From Verrucomicrobiota bacterium JB022 (GTDB lineage: Bacteria > Verrucomicrobiota > Verrucomicrobiia > Opitutales > Oceanipulchritudinaceae), in assembly GCA_030673845.1 (NCBI GenBank), contig JAUTCQ010000017.1, forward strand, positions 62,001 to 126,000: DNA of 64,000 bases. Direction: 5' to 3'. Positions 16,194-24,758 of this stretch are shown here, in pieces. The notes under the pieces were generated by a model. That model was not told the origin of the DNA, did not search any database, and saw nothing but the letters and a program-made list of their open reading frames with translations. A program made the position numbers and the translations under genes. Positions within the stretch are counted from its first letter, which is position 1. Every line of letters begins with the position of its first letter.

Positions 16194-17057
16194 GTGATCT
16201 ACCTCGCTTACCACCAAAGCCGCCACGGCCCCTTGGCCCTGGACGAAGTCCGCCGCCGCTACGATACGGGGGAGCTGCCGCCCGATACCCTGTATTGGCA
16301 AGAGGGCATGGAAGCCTGGAGCCCTGTGCACGAGCTGTTGGGCGCGCCGCCCCCGCTGGCTCCGGTGCCGGTCGCGGCCCCGCCTCCGCCTTATCTGGAG
16401 ATCCAGAAACTGTCGCGCTGGGTGCCGGTGGCTACTTATTTCACCATGGGTGCCCTGCCGCTGTGCCTCCTGTTGGGGCTGATCGGCAGTATGGCGCTGT
16501 CGGTGAAGGCGGGAGGGCCGCCCTCGGAGGCGATCGGCTTTCTCGCGGTGGCCTCGCTGGTGGGGGGAGGTATGCTGGTGGGGCTCGGGGCGTTGGCGAC
16601 TCAAGTCCTCTACCTCACCTGGCTCTACCGGGCGCAGTCCAACCTGCGGGCGCTGGGCGCGCAGGGGCTCGAGTTTTCCCCGCTGCTCACGCTCGTCTGC
16701 AACTTCGTGCCGATGGTCAGCATGGTGGTGCCCTTCCTTGCACTGCGCGAGCTGTCCAAGGCCAGCCAAGACCCTCTCGACTGGCGCCAGCGCCAGCCCA
16801 GCCGGGCGGTGATCGTGTGGTGGGTGTGCGCCTTCCTGCCGATCGTAGTGATGTTTTTCAATTACCTGTTGGTCGGCATCACGGCCTTTTCGCTGCAGGG
16901 GATGCAGGACGGGACGTTGCCCCCGGCGGTGCTGGGCCTCGTCTTCGTGCTTTTCCTGCCGCTGCCGGTCATCATGCTCGTGCCGCTGTTCTGCATGAAC
17001 TACCTCGTCAAAATCATCACCCGCCAACAGGAAGCCTTGCGCGTCCGCCATGGCTGA
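16194..17057 (+). CDS. GYF_2-DUF4328 membrane protein, first of a tandem set
   Basis: 287 residues, starting with GTG at 16194. Residues 1-50 are a GYF_2 domain (GPLALDEVRRRY, GELPPDTLYWQEGM, W). A short Pro-rich linker leads to a DUF4328-type membrane domain with about six segments and the signature LYLTWLYRAQSNLRALG, then FVPMVSMVVPFLALRELSKAS. The C-terminus ends in a ITRQQEALR motif shared by its neighbours. GYF domains bind proline-rich peptides, so it may recruit a partner at the inner face of the membrane. Overlaps the next gene by 8 bp; function unknown. Confidence 0.8.
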   Translation: MIYLAYHQSRHGPLALDEVRRRYDTGELPPDTLYWQEGMEAWSPVHELLGAPPPLAPVPVAAPPPPYLEIQKLSRWVPVATYFTMGALPLCLLLGLIGSMALSVKAGGPPSEAIGFLAVASLVGGGMLVGLGALATQVLYLTWLYRAQSNLRALGAQGLEFSPLLTLVCNFVPMVSMVVPFLALRELSKASQDPLDWRQRQPSRAVIVWWVCAFLPIVVMFFNYLLVGITAFSLQGMQDGTLPPAVLGLVFVLFLPLPVIMLVPLFCMNYLVKIITRQQEALRVRHG

Positions 17058-17757
17058 GGCCTGCCAGACCACCCCCGCTACAAGCGGCGTCGCGGAAATA
17101 CCTTCCGCGCCGCAGGCCGCCGGGTTGGCCCAGGACGCAAACGTGGGCGCATGGGGGCCCTACCGCAGTCTTACCGGTTTGGCGAAAGCGATTCCCGTCA
17201 TGATCTGGTCTACGGCAATCGGTATGGCGGTGCTGATGGGAGTCGGCTGGGGAACGGCCGCTTACTCCAACCTGCTGCTGGCGCGCTCGCTCGCCATCAT
17301 TGGCTGGTTGACGTTCCTGATCTCTGCCGCGACGGGCGTGCTCTATCTGGTATGGCTTTACCGGGCCGTTGCCAACCTGCGCTATCTGGGGGCAGATAGC
17401 AGCGATTTCCTGCCGGGGGCGACGATCTTCTGCCACTTCTTCCCGTTGCTCAACCTCATCGTCCCCTTTCAGGTGCTGCTGGATCTTTCCAAGGCCAGCC
17501 AGTCCCCCAAGCACTGGCGAGAGCAGAAGAAAAGCCGCGTAGTGATCGTATGGTGGATCGCCACTGCTGCATTTTTCTTCAATGGGCTTTTCATCGTGAG
17601 TGTCGCCATGGTGGGCTTGCCTGCGCACTCCGCTATGTTAGTGACGATCAGCGCCTGGGCCACGCTGGCCAGCTTCGTTATCCCGCCACTGTGTCTGATG
17701 CATGTGGTGAAGAAGGTGACGCAACAGCAGGAGACCTTGCACGCGGTCTATTCATGA
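17050..17757 (+). CDS. DUF4328 membrane protein without GYF domain
   Basis: 235 residues. It starts at the ATG that overlaps the upstream stop by 8 bases. The N-terminal 35 residues are Ala/Pro-rich instead of a GYF_2 domain. The membrane part keeps the family signature (VLYLVWLYRAVANLRYLG about residue 100, then LLDLSKASQSPKHW) and ends VTQQQETLHAVYS, close to the next paralogue's end. It appears to be a paralogue that has lost the sensor or adaptor domain. Second gene of a four-gene operon; function unknown. Confidence 0.8.
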   Translation: MAEACQTTPATSGVAEIPSAPQAAGLAQDANVGAWGPYRSLTGLAKAIPVMIWSTAIGMAVLMGVGWGTAAYSNLLLARSLAIIGWLTFLISAATGVLYLVWLYRAVANLRYLGADSSDFLPGATIFCHFFPLLNLIVPFQVLLDLSKASQSPKHWREQKKSRVVIVWWIATAAFFFNGLFIVSVAMVGLPAHSAMLVTISAWATLASFVIPPLCLMHVVKKVTQQQETLHAVYS

Positions 17758-17773
17758 TTTTCCGTAGCTACAC

Positions 17774-18700
17774 ATGATCTATATTGCGCCCAATGGAGCC
17801 CAGGAAGGGCCGTTCGCCGAGGCAGAAGTGCGTCGCAGGCTGGAGGCTGGCGAAGTGTCGCCGCAGACGCTGTACTGGCAGCAAGGCATGGCCGACTGGC
17901 AGCCGCTGAGTACGCTGTTTCCCGGGGTGGGGGCCGCCACGGCCGGAGCCGTGCCGCCGCCGCCTCCTCCTCCGCCGCCCGCGACCGGCACCCCCGTATC
18001 CCGCCCCGCGCCGGCGGCCAGGCCCACATCTGCTGCACCCCGCGAGCACTACCGCAGCCTGCGTGGCCCCGCCAACGCGATCCCGGCCCTGATCTGGTCG
18101 ACGGTGGTCTGCTTCGTATTGCTGATCGTCGGATTTTTTGCGCTGGTGGCCGCCTCCAGCCCGAGCGACCTGCTGGCGGGCTCGCTGGTTATTGTCTTTA
18201 TGCTGGTCTCCGTCGTCGTGATGGGGGCGGGGATCGTTTACCTCGTGTGGCTCTACCGCGCGATGGCCAACCTGCGCTACTTTGGGGCGGAGGGCCTGAA
18301 CTATTCCCCGGTGCTGACGATTGTCTGCTATTTCCTGCCGATCGTTTCGATGATCGTGCCTTTTCTGGCGCTGCGCGAGCTGTCCAAGGCCAGCCAATCG
18401 CCCCACAACTGGCAGGCGCAGACGCCGACGCGCGCGATTGTCGTGTGGTGGATCGCCAGCATCGCCCCCATCCTCTGCTACTTCGGGTTGCTCATGGTGG
18501 GCATGGCGGTGGGCTTGGTCCAGATGCAGGAGGAGCCGACCAACGTCGCCGGGACGCTCGATGATGGGATTTTGATCGCGCTCGGGCTGGGCTATTTCGT
18601 GTCGGTCGCCATCGGCTTTATCCTCCCGCCGCTGTGCCTGATGCACGTCGTCAAAACGGTCACGCGTCAGCAGCACACCCTGCGCGCGGCCTATTCCTGA
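17774..18700 (+). CDS. GYF_2-DUF4328 membrane protein
   Basis: 308 residues. GYF_2 domain at 1-50 (GPFAEAEVRRRLEAGEVSP, TLYWQQGMADWQPL), then a 30-residue linker with a run of about ten prolines, then the DUF4328 membrane domain (YLVWLYRAMANLRYFG, LRELSKASQSPHNW) and the tail VTRQQHTLRAAYS. The poly-proline linker is the kind of ligand GYF domains bind, so self-association or binding between paralogues is plausible but only inferred. It starts 16 bp after its upstream neighbour in the same operon. Confidence 0.82.
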   Translation: MIYIAPNGAQEGPFAEAEVRRRLEAGEVSPQTLYWQQGMADWQPLSTLFPGVGAATAGAVPPPPPPPPPATGTPVSRPAPAARPTSAAPREHYRSLRGPANAIPALIWSTVVCFVLLIVGFFALVAASSPSDLLAGSLVIVFMLVSVVVMGAGIVYLVWLYRAMANLRYFGAEGLNYSPVLTIVCYFLPIVSMIVPFLALRELSKASQSPHNWQAQTPTRAIVVWWIASIAPILCYFGLLMVGMAVGLVQMQEEPTNVAGTLDDGILIALGLGYFVSVAIGFILPPLCLMHVVKTVTRQQHTLRAAYS

Positions 18701-18719
18701 GATTTTCACGACTCCCACT

Positions 18720-19616
18720 ATGATCTACCTGTCGCGCGAACGGGGCCAGGAGGGCCCATACCCCGAAGAAGAAGTCCGCCGCCTGCACGAGGCGGGTGAA
18801 CTGCCGCCCCGTACCCTCTACTGGAAGCAGGGCATGCCCGACTGGCGCCCTCTCTCCGAGCTGCTGGGCGAGACGGCGACCGATGAGGCGCTGGCCCGCC
18901 TGCAGCCTCCTCCCATGCCGCCCACCGCACCGGCGACGCAGGCTGCGCCCACCGCTTGGGCTCCCGTCTCCGCCGCGCCAGCCCGGCGGGAGTGGTCGGC
19001 CCTCGACGGGTTGAGTAATGGCATCGTGATCTCATATGGCATCACCGCCGTGCTCACGCTGATCGATGTGGCAATCGGGATGATGAACCGCCCGGCACCC
19101 CACGCGACCACTGCCTATGCGAGCCCGCTGCCTCTCATCGCTGGTTTGGCCTCGATGGCCGGCTGGGTGCTGCTTTTGATCTGGACCTACAAAGCGGTCA
19201 AGAACGCCCGCCGGATGGATGGAGACAGCACCAGCATTTCCCCCCTGTGGGCGGTGCTGGCGTGGATCATCCCGTTTGTAAACTTGGTGATGCCTTTCTT
19301 CGCCTTGCGCGTCCTGTCGCGGATCGCCAAAGACCCGCGCCCAGGATACTGGGAGGACGAGAATGCGCACCCGTTGATCTATGTCTGGTGGACCCTCGTC
19401 TGGCTGCAATTTGCGTGGGCCATGGTCTATACGGTGCGCATCTACACGCGGGTGGTGGAATCTGGTGCCGCCCTGCACGTGGTGGAGCGGATCAATGTAG
19501 AGTTTTACGGCTCCATGCTCGTCTCGCAGACCTTTGCGGGCGTGATTGCCTTGGTGATCGCCCTCACCATCCGCGCCGTCACCCGCGAGCTGGAGAAGCA
19601 CCGCCCGCAGGAGTAG
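18720..19616 (+). CDS. GYF_2-DUF4328 membrane protein, divergent member
   Basis: 298 residues. GYF_2 domain at 1-50 (GPYPEEEVRRLHEAGELPP, TLYWKQGMPDWRPL). The membrane domain has diverged: LLIWTYKAVKNARRMDGDS replaces the WLYRA..NLR signature, and PFFALRVLSRIAKDPRPGYW replaces the LRELSKAS motif. The end is AVTRELEKHRPQE. Last gene of the four-gene operon, 19 bp after its neighbour, followed by a hairpin terminator at 19622-19651. Confidence 0.8.
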   Translation: MIYLSRERGQEGPYPEEEVRRLHEAGELPPRTLYWKQGMPDWRPLSELLGETATDEALARLQPPPMPPTAPATQAAPTAWAPVSAAPARREWSALDGLSNGIVISYGITAVLTLIDVAIGMMNRPAPHATTAYASPLPLIAGLASMAGWVLLLIWTYKAVKNARRMDGDSTSISPLWAVLAWIIPFVNLVMPFFALRVLSRIAKDPRPGYWEDENAHPLIYVWWTLVWLQFAWAMVYTVRIYTRVVESGAALHVVERINVEFYGSMLVSQTFAGVIALVIALTIRAVTRELEKHRPQE

Positions 19617-19621
19617 GAGCA

Positions 19622-19651
19622 CAAAAAAGGCACCCTGTTTGCGAGGGTGCC
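19622..19651. terminator. Intrinsic terminator between convergent genes
   Basis: Arms GGCACCCT (19629-19636) and AGGGTGCC (19644-19651). A run of six A precedes the left arm, giving a U-run on the minus strand, so it clearly ends the YugP-like gene and probably also stops the DUF4328 operon. Confidence 0.8.
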
Positions 19652-19683
19652 TGCGGCTGGTGCTCTACGGTCGGCGGGGCCGG

Positions 19684-20352
19684 TTATTCGCGGCGGCTGA
19701 GCAGGAAGAGGTAGAGCAAGTTGGCCAGCGAGCTGACGAAAGCGGCTACGTACGTCCAAGCGGCAGAGCCCAGCATGTCGCGCACGCCGTTCATCTCTTC
19801 GTCGTAGAGCACGCCCCCGTTGACCAGTTCGGCCTTGGCACGGTTGGAGGCGTCGAACTCGACCGGCAGCGTCACGAGTTGGAAGATCGTGAGCACAAGG
19901 TAGACGATCACGCCAAGGTTGATCAGCCCCGTCATGCCAAAGAAGAAACCGCCGATCATGACGAAGGGCAGCAACTGCGAGGCGAAGGTGGTGATCGGCA
20001 CGAGGCTCATGCGCAGCTTCAGCATGCTGTAGCCCACGGCGTGCTGGATGGCGTGGCCGGCTTCGTGCGCGGCGATGCCCACGGCGGCGAGGCTGCGGCC
20101 ATGGTAGTTTTCCTCGCTCAGGGCGAGGCGCTTGTTCGACGGGTCGTAGTGGTCCGTGAGGTGGCCCTGGATGGAGACGATCTGCACGTCGTGGATACCG
20201 GCGCGCTCCAGCACGATGCGAGCGGCGTCGCGGCCGGAGATCCCCCGGTGGTTGCCCACGCGGGACCACTTGCTGTAAGACCCTTGGACCCGGGACTGGG
20301 CCCACATGCCCAGAATGATGGTCGGGACAATCAGGAGGAGGAAGAGCGTCAT
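19684..20352 (-). CDS. YugP-like membrane zinc metallopeptidase
   Basis: 222 residues. The zinc motif HEAGHAIQH lies near residue 96, within VGIAAHEAGHAIQHAVGY, and a later glutamate (LPVEFDASNRA near 165) would be the third ligand. An N-terminal membrane segment (MTLFLLLIVPTIILGMWAQ) and three later ones place it in the inner membrane. The family is Pfam Zn_peptidase_2 (YugP), whose substrates are not known. The gene faces the DUF4328 operon and ends at the shared terminator. Confidence 0.9.
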   Translation of the reverse strand: MTLFLLLIVPTIILGMWAQSRVQGSYSKWSRVGNHRGISGRDAARIVLERAGIHDVQIVSIQGHLTDHYDPSNKRLALSEENYHGRSLAAVGIAAHEAGHAIQHAVGYSMLKLRMSLVPITTFASQLLPFVMIGGFFFGMTGLINLGVIVYLVLTIFQLVTLPVEFDASNRAKAELVNGGVLYDEEMNGVRDMLGSAAWTYVAAFVSSLANLLYLFLLSRRE

Positions 20353-20548
20353 ATTACGTTGCGATGGTTGAAGGTGATACTTCGGGGATACTGCAGGTTT
20401 GGTGCCGCGCGCGCGGAAATCGGAGCCTGCGCTGGAAACGGTTGCCTGACAGCCCTCACCGAAGCGGTTGAGAATAAAACGTCAAGGCAGACCGGCCGTT
20501 GCACGAAAAAGGTGTCGTGTAATCGTGACACAAGGGTGAGACAAAAGG
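20353..20548. other. Non-coding gap between YugP-like and DoxX-like genes
   Basis: About 195 bp with no credible gene or clear repeat. It should carry the promoter of the YugP-like gene. Nothing else recognised. Confidence 0.4.
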
Positions 20549-20965
20549 TTACGCCCGAGCAGGGGCAGGGAATTGCACCGGGGCCTGGGCACGGCGCAGC
20601 CACAGCAGCAAAGCGCTCATCGCAGCGACCGCACAGGCAAGGCTGAAGAGCAGCCCGCCGTCTCCCTGCACCACGATGCCGAGGCCGCCAAACAAGTGGC
20701 CGCCCAGTGCGCCCAGCATGATGGCAAGGGCCAGGGCTGCTCCCCACCATGCCAGCTTGCCCGAGAGCAGCAGCCCGGCGGCGATCAGCTCGGCCGTGCC
20801 GGTGGCAAAGCGCCCCCACGGCTCCAGCCCCAGCGTACTGAAGATGTAGACCGACTCCTCCGCACCGCTGAATTTGAAAAACAGCGTCTGCAGCAAGATC
20901 GCGGCGGCGGCGATTTGCAGCAACCAGGCGAGGAGAGTCTGGGCCTTCGGCGATGGCATGGGCAT
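20549..20965 (-). CDS. DoxX-like small membrane protein
   Basis: 138 residues with four membrane segments. LLQTLFFKFSGAEESVYIFSTLGLEPWGR (N-terminal third) and the GTAELIAAGLLL segment are typical of DoxX/DUF417-like proteins: a first helix ending in FKF, a Gly/Glu helix with an AELIAA motif. Such proteins are linked to redox or membrane homeostasis but the family's biochemical role is unsettled. It stands alone, divergent from the SugE-like gene. Confidence 0.72.
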   Translation of the reverse strand: MPMPSPKAQTLLAWLLQIAAAAILLQTLFFKFSGAEESVYIFSTLGLEPWGRFATGTAELIAAGLLLSGKLAWWGAALALAIMLGALGGHLFGGLGIVVQGDGGLLFSLACAVAAMSALLLWLRRAQAPVQFPAPARA

Positions 20966-21073
20966 CGGTAAGACGCCGCAGCCCGCAGGTTTATTTCTCG
21001 CTGCCCGTCGATCCTACTTTTTTGACACTTCTTCCTACTTGCCATTGCCTGTAATTTGGATGCATTGGCAGGG

Positions 21074-21415
21074 ATGAGTGTGCAACAGGCATGGTTGATG
21101 GTCTGGATCGCAGGCGCGATCGAGATCTCGTGGCCCTTCCTCCTGCGGGCCTCGGAGAACTTTACCCGGCTCGGCTGGAGTGCGGCTACCGTCGCGGCGC
21201 TCGTCACCAGCTTCTGGTTTCTCAACCGGGGGCTGCAAGTGCTGCCCGTCGGCACTGCTTATGCCGCGTGGACGGGCGTCGGCACGGTGGGTGCGGCCCT
21301 GTGCGGCATCATCTTTTTGAAAGAGCCGGCCACGGCAGCGCGGCTCTTCTTCCTGGCCCTGATCGTCGGCGGGCTGGTGGGCCTCAAGCTCACCACCCCG
21401 GCCAGCGGGCATTAG
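21074..21415 (+). CDS. SMR-family exporter (SugE/Gdx-like)
   Basis: 113 residues from the ATG at 21074, with four membrane helices as in all small multidrug resistance proteins. The essential membrane glutamate is in WIAGAIEISWPFLLRAS near residue 14. GTAYAAWTGVGTVGA (about 60-75) is the helix 3 signature and IIFLKEPATAARLFF leads to helix 4. Gdx-type members export guanidinium; others export quaternary ammonium compounds. I saw no guanidine riboswitch upstream, so the substrate is open. The protein is an antiparallel dimer in the family. Confidence 0.85.
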   Translation: MSVQQAWLMVWIAGAIEISWPFLLRASENFTRLGWSAATVAALVTSFWFLNRGLQVLPVGTAYAAWTGVGTVGAALCGIIFLKEPATAARLFFLALIVGGLVGLKLTTPASGH

Positions 21416-21429
21416 GGCAGTGGAGCGGC

Positions 21430-22218
21430 TTAATTCCCTACCTCGCCCCACGGACCGGGCGGGAGGTCGCCGTCGGGAGTGCTGCCAGTCAGGTCGGGCT
21501 GCGTCCACTGGACCGATTTGTCGCCGATCCAGAGGCTGACCGTGTCCCCGGCTTGTAAGCCCCAAGCCTCAACGAGCGTCGTCAGGTCAATCGTGACGCT
21601 ACCTTGCGAGTAGACATCGAAGACGGCCTTCGCACCGTCGACCACCTTCAGGTTGCTCTGGCGTGGTGCGCCGATCATCTCGGCATTTTCGAGAATCGAG
21701 AAGGGCGGGCTGGCAAAGACGAAGAAGTCCTTTCGCGTCTCGGCACCGCTGAAGTTCATGTCGAGCGTCAACGTGTCGCCGTCGATCGTCATGCTGTTGA
21801 CGGTGACGCCTGGGGTGTCGGGCACGTTTTCGAGGCTCGCGATCGGAATCGTCTTGTGCTGAAGGCCGTTCTTGACGTGATCCCACTTCCAGTAGCGACC
21901 CTCGGTGCTGAAGCCGCTGAACACATCCGTATAAACCCAGGGGCCGGAAGACTCGGCGTAGTGGTACCAGTCGGCAAAGGCGTCATAGGCGACCGGCGTC
22001 ACATACAGCCAATAGGCGGACGGGTCGGCGCTGGTTTCGCTGGCCCAGATCCAGCCCAGCTCCTGCTGGTAGATCCAAGGGTATTCGGCGTTCCAGACCC
22101 AGCCGAGCTTACCGTATTTGAGCCAGCCGTCGTGGGTGGGCGTGTCGTTGAGTTGTTTGGCGTGAGCCGAGGCGGCAACCGCGAGGCCACCGAGAAGGAG
22201 AAGGTTGCGTAGGCGCAT
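21430..22218 (-). CDS. Exported aromatic-repeat protein
   Basis: 262 residues with signal peptide (MRLRNLLLLGGLAVAASAHA). The next 110 residues form an aromatic-repeat block: HDGWLKYGKLGWVWNAEYPW, then QQELGWIWAS, AYWLYVTPVA, WYHYAESSGPWVYTDVF, YWKWDHV. Trp, Tyr and Gly recur about every 20 residues, as in repeat-built beta surfaces. The C-terminal half is a beta-domain of unknown type. The gene downstream of 22246-22983 is a clear paralogue with the same first 45 residues of the mature part. The role is unknown; binding to cell-wall or polysaccharide is only a guess from the aromatic content. Confidence 0.75.
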   Translation of the reverse strand: MRLRNLLLLGGLAVAASAHAKQLNDTPTHDGWLKYGKLGWVWNAEYPWIYQQELGWIWASETSADPSAYWLYVTPVAYDAFADWYHYAESSGPWVYTDVFSGFSTEGRYWKWDHVKNGLQHKTIPIASLENVPDTPGVTVNSMTIDGDTLTLDMNFSGAETRKDFFVFASPPFSILENAEMIGAPRQSNLKVVDGAKAVFDVYSQGSVTIDLTTLVEAWGLQAGDTVSLWIGDKSVQWTQPDLTGSTPDGDLPPGPWGEVGN

Positions 22219-22245
22219 GAATGGTGAGAATGCAGTGAGTGCCGC

Positions 22246-22983
22246 TTAGAAGATGGGGGCGTAGGTCCACTTGACCGTGTAGCTGCCGATGACGAGGTTG
22301 ACGCTGTCGCCCGGCATCAGCTGCCAGTTTTCGACCAGCGGCATAAGGTCGAAGGTGACTGTGGATTGATACATGCCGGTGTCGCTGAGTTCGCCGTAGG
22401 CGCCGTCCACCAGTGCCAGTTCCGTCCGCCGAGTCGCGCCGATCACTGCATAGTCTTCTGCCCAGCTGGTGGGAGAGGCTGCGAGCAGGAAGAAGTCGTC
22501 GCGATCACTACCCCCGCCGGAGTAGCTGATCTGGAGGGTGAGGGTCCGGTAACCGAGTGATACGCCACGGATCTGCGAGTCTTTGGCTTTCTCCACATTC
22601 TCCACGCTGGCGATCGGGATAATATCGTGCTTCAGACCCGCCTTGACGTGGCTCCATTTCCAAAAGCGCGTGTTGGAGAGGCCAAAGAGGGAAGTGAAAG
22701 TCCAAGGGCCATCTTCTTCGCCGTAATAGTACCACTGCGCTCCCATCGTCGACTCGGCATCATAGAGCCAGTAGTAGGAAGCATCTGCAGCGGCTTCTGT
22801 AGCGTAAATCCAGCCCAGCTCCTGGTGAAAGATCCACGGGTATTCGGCGTTCCAGACCCAGCCGAGCTTGCCGTATTTGAGCCAACCGTCGTGGGTGGCA
22901 GGGTCGTTGAGTTGTTTGGCGTGAGCCGAGGCGGTGAGCAGGACGCAGCCAGCGAATAATGAAGATAGAGCGACGAGTTTCAT
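22246..22983 (-). CDS. Exported aromatic-repeat protein, paralogue
   Basis: 245 residues, signal peptide MKLVALSSLFAGCVLLTASAHA. The mature N-terminus KQLNDPATHDGWLKYGKLGW is near-identical to the neighbour at 21430-22218 and continues with VWNAEYPWIFHQELGWIYA, YYWLYDAES, WYYYGEEDGPWTFTSLFG and FWKWSHV. The second half diverges but keeps the DDFF and VTFDLMPLVENWQLMPGDSV pattern. The two genes are 27 bp apart on one strand, so this is a tandem duplication and probably one operon. Function unknown. Confidence 0.75.
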   Translation of the reverse strand: MKLVALSSLFAGCVLLTASAHAKQLNDPATHDGWLKYGKLGWVWNAEYPWIFHQELGWIYATEAAADASYYWLYDAESTMGAQWYYYGEEDGPWTFTSLFGLSNTRFWKWSHVKAGLKHDIIPIASVENVEKAKDSQIRGVSLGYRTLTLQISYSGGGSDRDDFFLLAASPTSWAEDYAVIGATRRTELALVDGAYGELSDTGMYQSTVTFDLMPLVENWQLMPGDSVNLVIGSYTVKWTYAPIF

Positions 22984-23089
22984 CGCCGCTTAGCTATGGG
23001 CGGATATGAATTATGTCAAGCGACGTTTGTTGCCCGCTAATCTAATAAGCGCGGGTTCTGCGGTTATTCGCGTTTGGAATAGATTCAGA

Positions 23090-23899
23090 TCACTTTATAT
23101 GCCCGTTGCCATTGCCGGGGCGGATGAAGACGGAGAGGCGGTCGCTCTGCTTCTTCAGCCGGTCGAGCAGGGGCACCTGAGCGCGCTCGATGAAGATGCG
23201 CAGCAGGTAGCCGAGCAGGGCGCCGATGCCCATCAAGGCCCAGAAAAGCCAGTCGCCCGTGCCTTCGAGGCCGCTGGTGAGGTTCATGCCAAAGACAGAG
23301 GCCAGGGCCGTGATGGGCAGGAAGAGCGCGACCATCAGGTTGAGCCGGTGCGAGCTCTTGGCCATTTCAAGGTTCACCTGCGATTGCAGCTCCGAGTCTT
23401 GGGCGATCGCGTAGTCCATCGCCATCTTGGCCTCGGTCAGCAGCAGCTCGGCCGTGCGGGAGATCACATGCGTGCGCTCGATGTAGGGCAGTAGCTCGGG
23501 GTCGACGATGTATTCCTGGCTCCGGTCGAGCGTCGAGGCGAGGTTGCGCACCGCGCGCAGGATTGGGTGCACGGCAGTCAGGATCTCGTAGTAGTCTTTG
23601 ACCCGTTGGGAGGCGTCTAGGCGGTCGTCGAGCGCATCGACCCGGTTGTCGTAATCGTCGAGCATCTCGCCGAGCAGCAGGAGGCCGCGGGGCTCCTTCT
23701 CGTTTAGCCAGACGCCATCGGGCCGGCGGTAAAAGACCACGCCCTCGCGGTCCGGCGAATCGTCGTCGGGCAGGCGGTGGAGGTAGAGCAGCAGGTGCCC
23801 GTCGGCAAAAAGGGCTTGCTGGCGACCGCCGGAGGGGGTGAGGCGGTCGAGAAGGGCATGGGGCAGGGCCCAGTCGGTGGGGAGACGGCGGTGAGGCAT
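23090..23899 (-). CDS. CorA-family divalent cation transporter
   Basis: 269 residues, short for CorA. The long helical region (LDDYDNRVDALDDRLDAS to SSHRLNLMVALFLP) forms the funnel. Two C-terminal membrane helices follow, with the pore signature GMN in ASVFGMNLTSGLEG (near 215). A basic tail (RPGNGNGHIK) is cytoplasmic. CorA forms a pentameric Mg2+ (or Zn2+/Co2+) channel. The ATG at 23899 shares one base with the rpe stop, so both genes form one operon with rpe first. Confidence 0.85.
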   Translation of the reverse strand: MPHRRLPTDWALPHALLDRLTPSGGRQQALFADGHLLLYLHRLPDDDSPDREGVVFYRRPDGVWLNEKEPRGLLLLGEMLDDYDNRVDALDDRLDASQRVKDYYEILTAVHPILRAVRNLASTLDRSQEYIVDPELLPYIERTHVISRTAELLLTEAKMAMDYAIAQDSELQSQVNLEMAKSSHRLNLMVALFLPITALASVFGMNLTSGLEGTGDWLFWALMGIGALLGYLLRIFIERAQVPLLDRLKKQSDRLSVFIRPGNGNGHIK

Positions 23900-24570
23900 C
23901 AGGCGTTTTCGAGCATCTGGCGGAAGGCGATCGGGTCGGGCGCCTTGAAGAAGGCCGTCCCGGCAACAAAGGTGTCCACGCCCATGGCGGCGCAGCGGCG
24001 GCCCGTTTCGAGGTTGATCCCGCCGTCTACCTCCAGGCGGAAGCGGTGGCCCTCGGTCGCGCGCCACTCGCTCAGCTGGCGCATCTTGGGCAGCGTGTCT
24101 TCGATAAACGACTGACCGCCGAAGCCCGGCCAAACCGTCATTACCAGCACGAGGTCGACGAGCGGCAGCAGGTGTTTGATCGCTGCGGCATCGGTGCCGG
24201 GGTTGAGCGACAGGCCGCACTTCAGCCCGCGTCGCGCGATGTCTTTCAGCGTGGCCTCGACGTCGTAGTCCGGCTCGATGTGGATGGTGATCTGCTGCGA
24301 ACCGGCGTCGGCAAACGCTTCCACATACTGGTCGGGCCGCGACAGCATGAGGTGGGTGTCGAAAAAGAGCTGGCTATTACGCTCGCGCAGGGCGGCAACC
24401 GTGCCGGGGCCGAAGCTGAGGTTGGGCACAAAATGCCCGTCCATGATGTCGAGGTGCACCCACGAGCAGCCGGCGGCAGAGACGGCTTCGAGGCCGCGGC
24501 AAAGTTCCGCGTGGTCGGCGGCGAGGATTGAGGGGGCGAGCAGGGGCGTATGCGGGGACTGAATCGACAC
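23899..24570 (-). CDS. rpe: Ribulose-phosphate 3-epimerase
   Basis: 223 residues. It interconverts ribulose 5-phosphate and xylulose 5-phosphate in the pentose phosphate pathway. Motifs are APSILAADHAEL (about 12), WVHLDIMDGHFVPNLSFGP (about 37-55, containing metal ligands His and Asp), LVMTVWPGFGGQSF (about 143) and LEVDGGINLETG (about 177). A TIM barrel. It is first in a two-gene operon with the CorA-like transporter. Confidence 0.97.
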   Translation of the reverse strand: MSIQSPHTPLLAPSILAADHAELCRGLEAVSAAGCSWVHLDIMDGHFVPNLSFGPGTVAALRERNSQLFFDTHLMLSRPDQYVEAFADAGSQQITIHIEPDYDVEATLKDIARRGLKCGLSLNPGTDAAAIKHLLPLVDLVLVMTVWPGFGGQSFIEDTLPKMRQLSEWRATEGHRFRLEVDGGINLETGRRCAAMGVDTFVAGTAFFKAPDPIAFRQMLENA

Positions 24571-24662
24571 GGGCGGAAGTGGTTAACTTTCCGCCCAATG
24601 TGCCACCGCATCCGACTAGGTCAACTCTCTGCGGGGCGTCCGAGGCGCGGGAATGGAATTTT

Positions 24663-24748
24663 GGCCACGGATGGAACCCGGATTTTCACGGATGAAATCC
24701 AGGTTCTGAGATAAAAATATCCGTGGCAATCCGTGTTCATCCGTGGCT
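24663..24748. repeat. Word-phased inverted repeat (CACGGATG type), 3' of SulP gene
   Basis: Left arm begins GGCCACGGATGGAACCCGGA (24663), right arm ends GTTCATCCGTGGCT (24748). Within each arm the word CACGGAT recurs at 10-12 base steps (CCACGGATGGAA, CCCGGATTTT, CACGGATGAA). It lies 10 bases after the stop of the minus-strand SulP gene and matches the repeat at 13694-13783. Confidence 0.8.
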
Positions 24749-24758
24749 GACAGAGTTC

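Noticed and set aside
20966-21073. Guanidine riboswitch ahead of the SugE-like gene
   Set aside because: No conserved ykkC-type motifs seen in the short leader.
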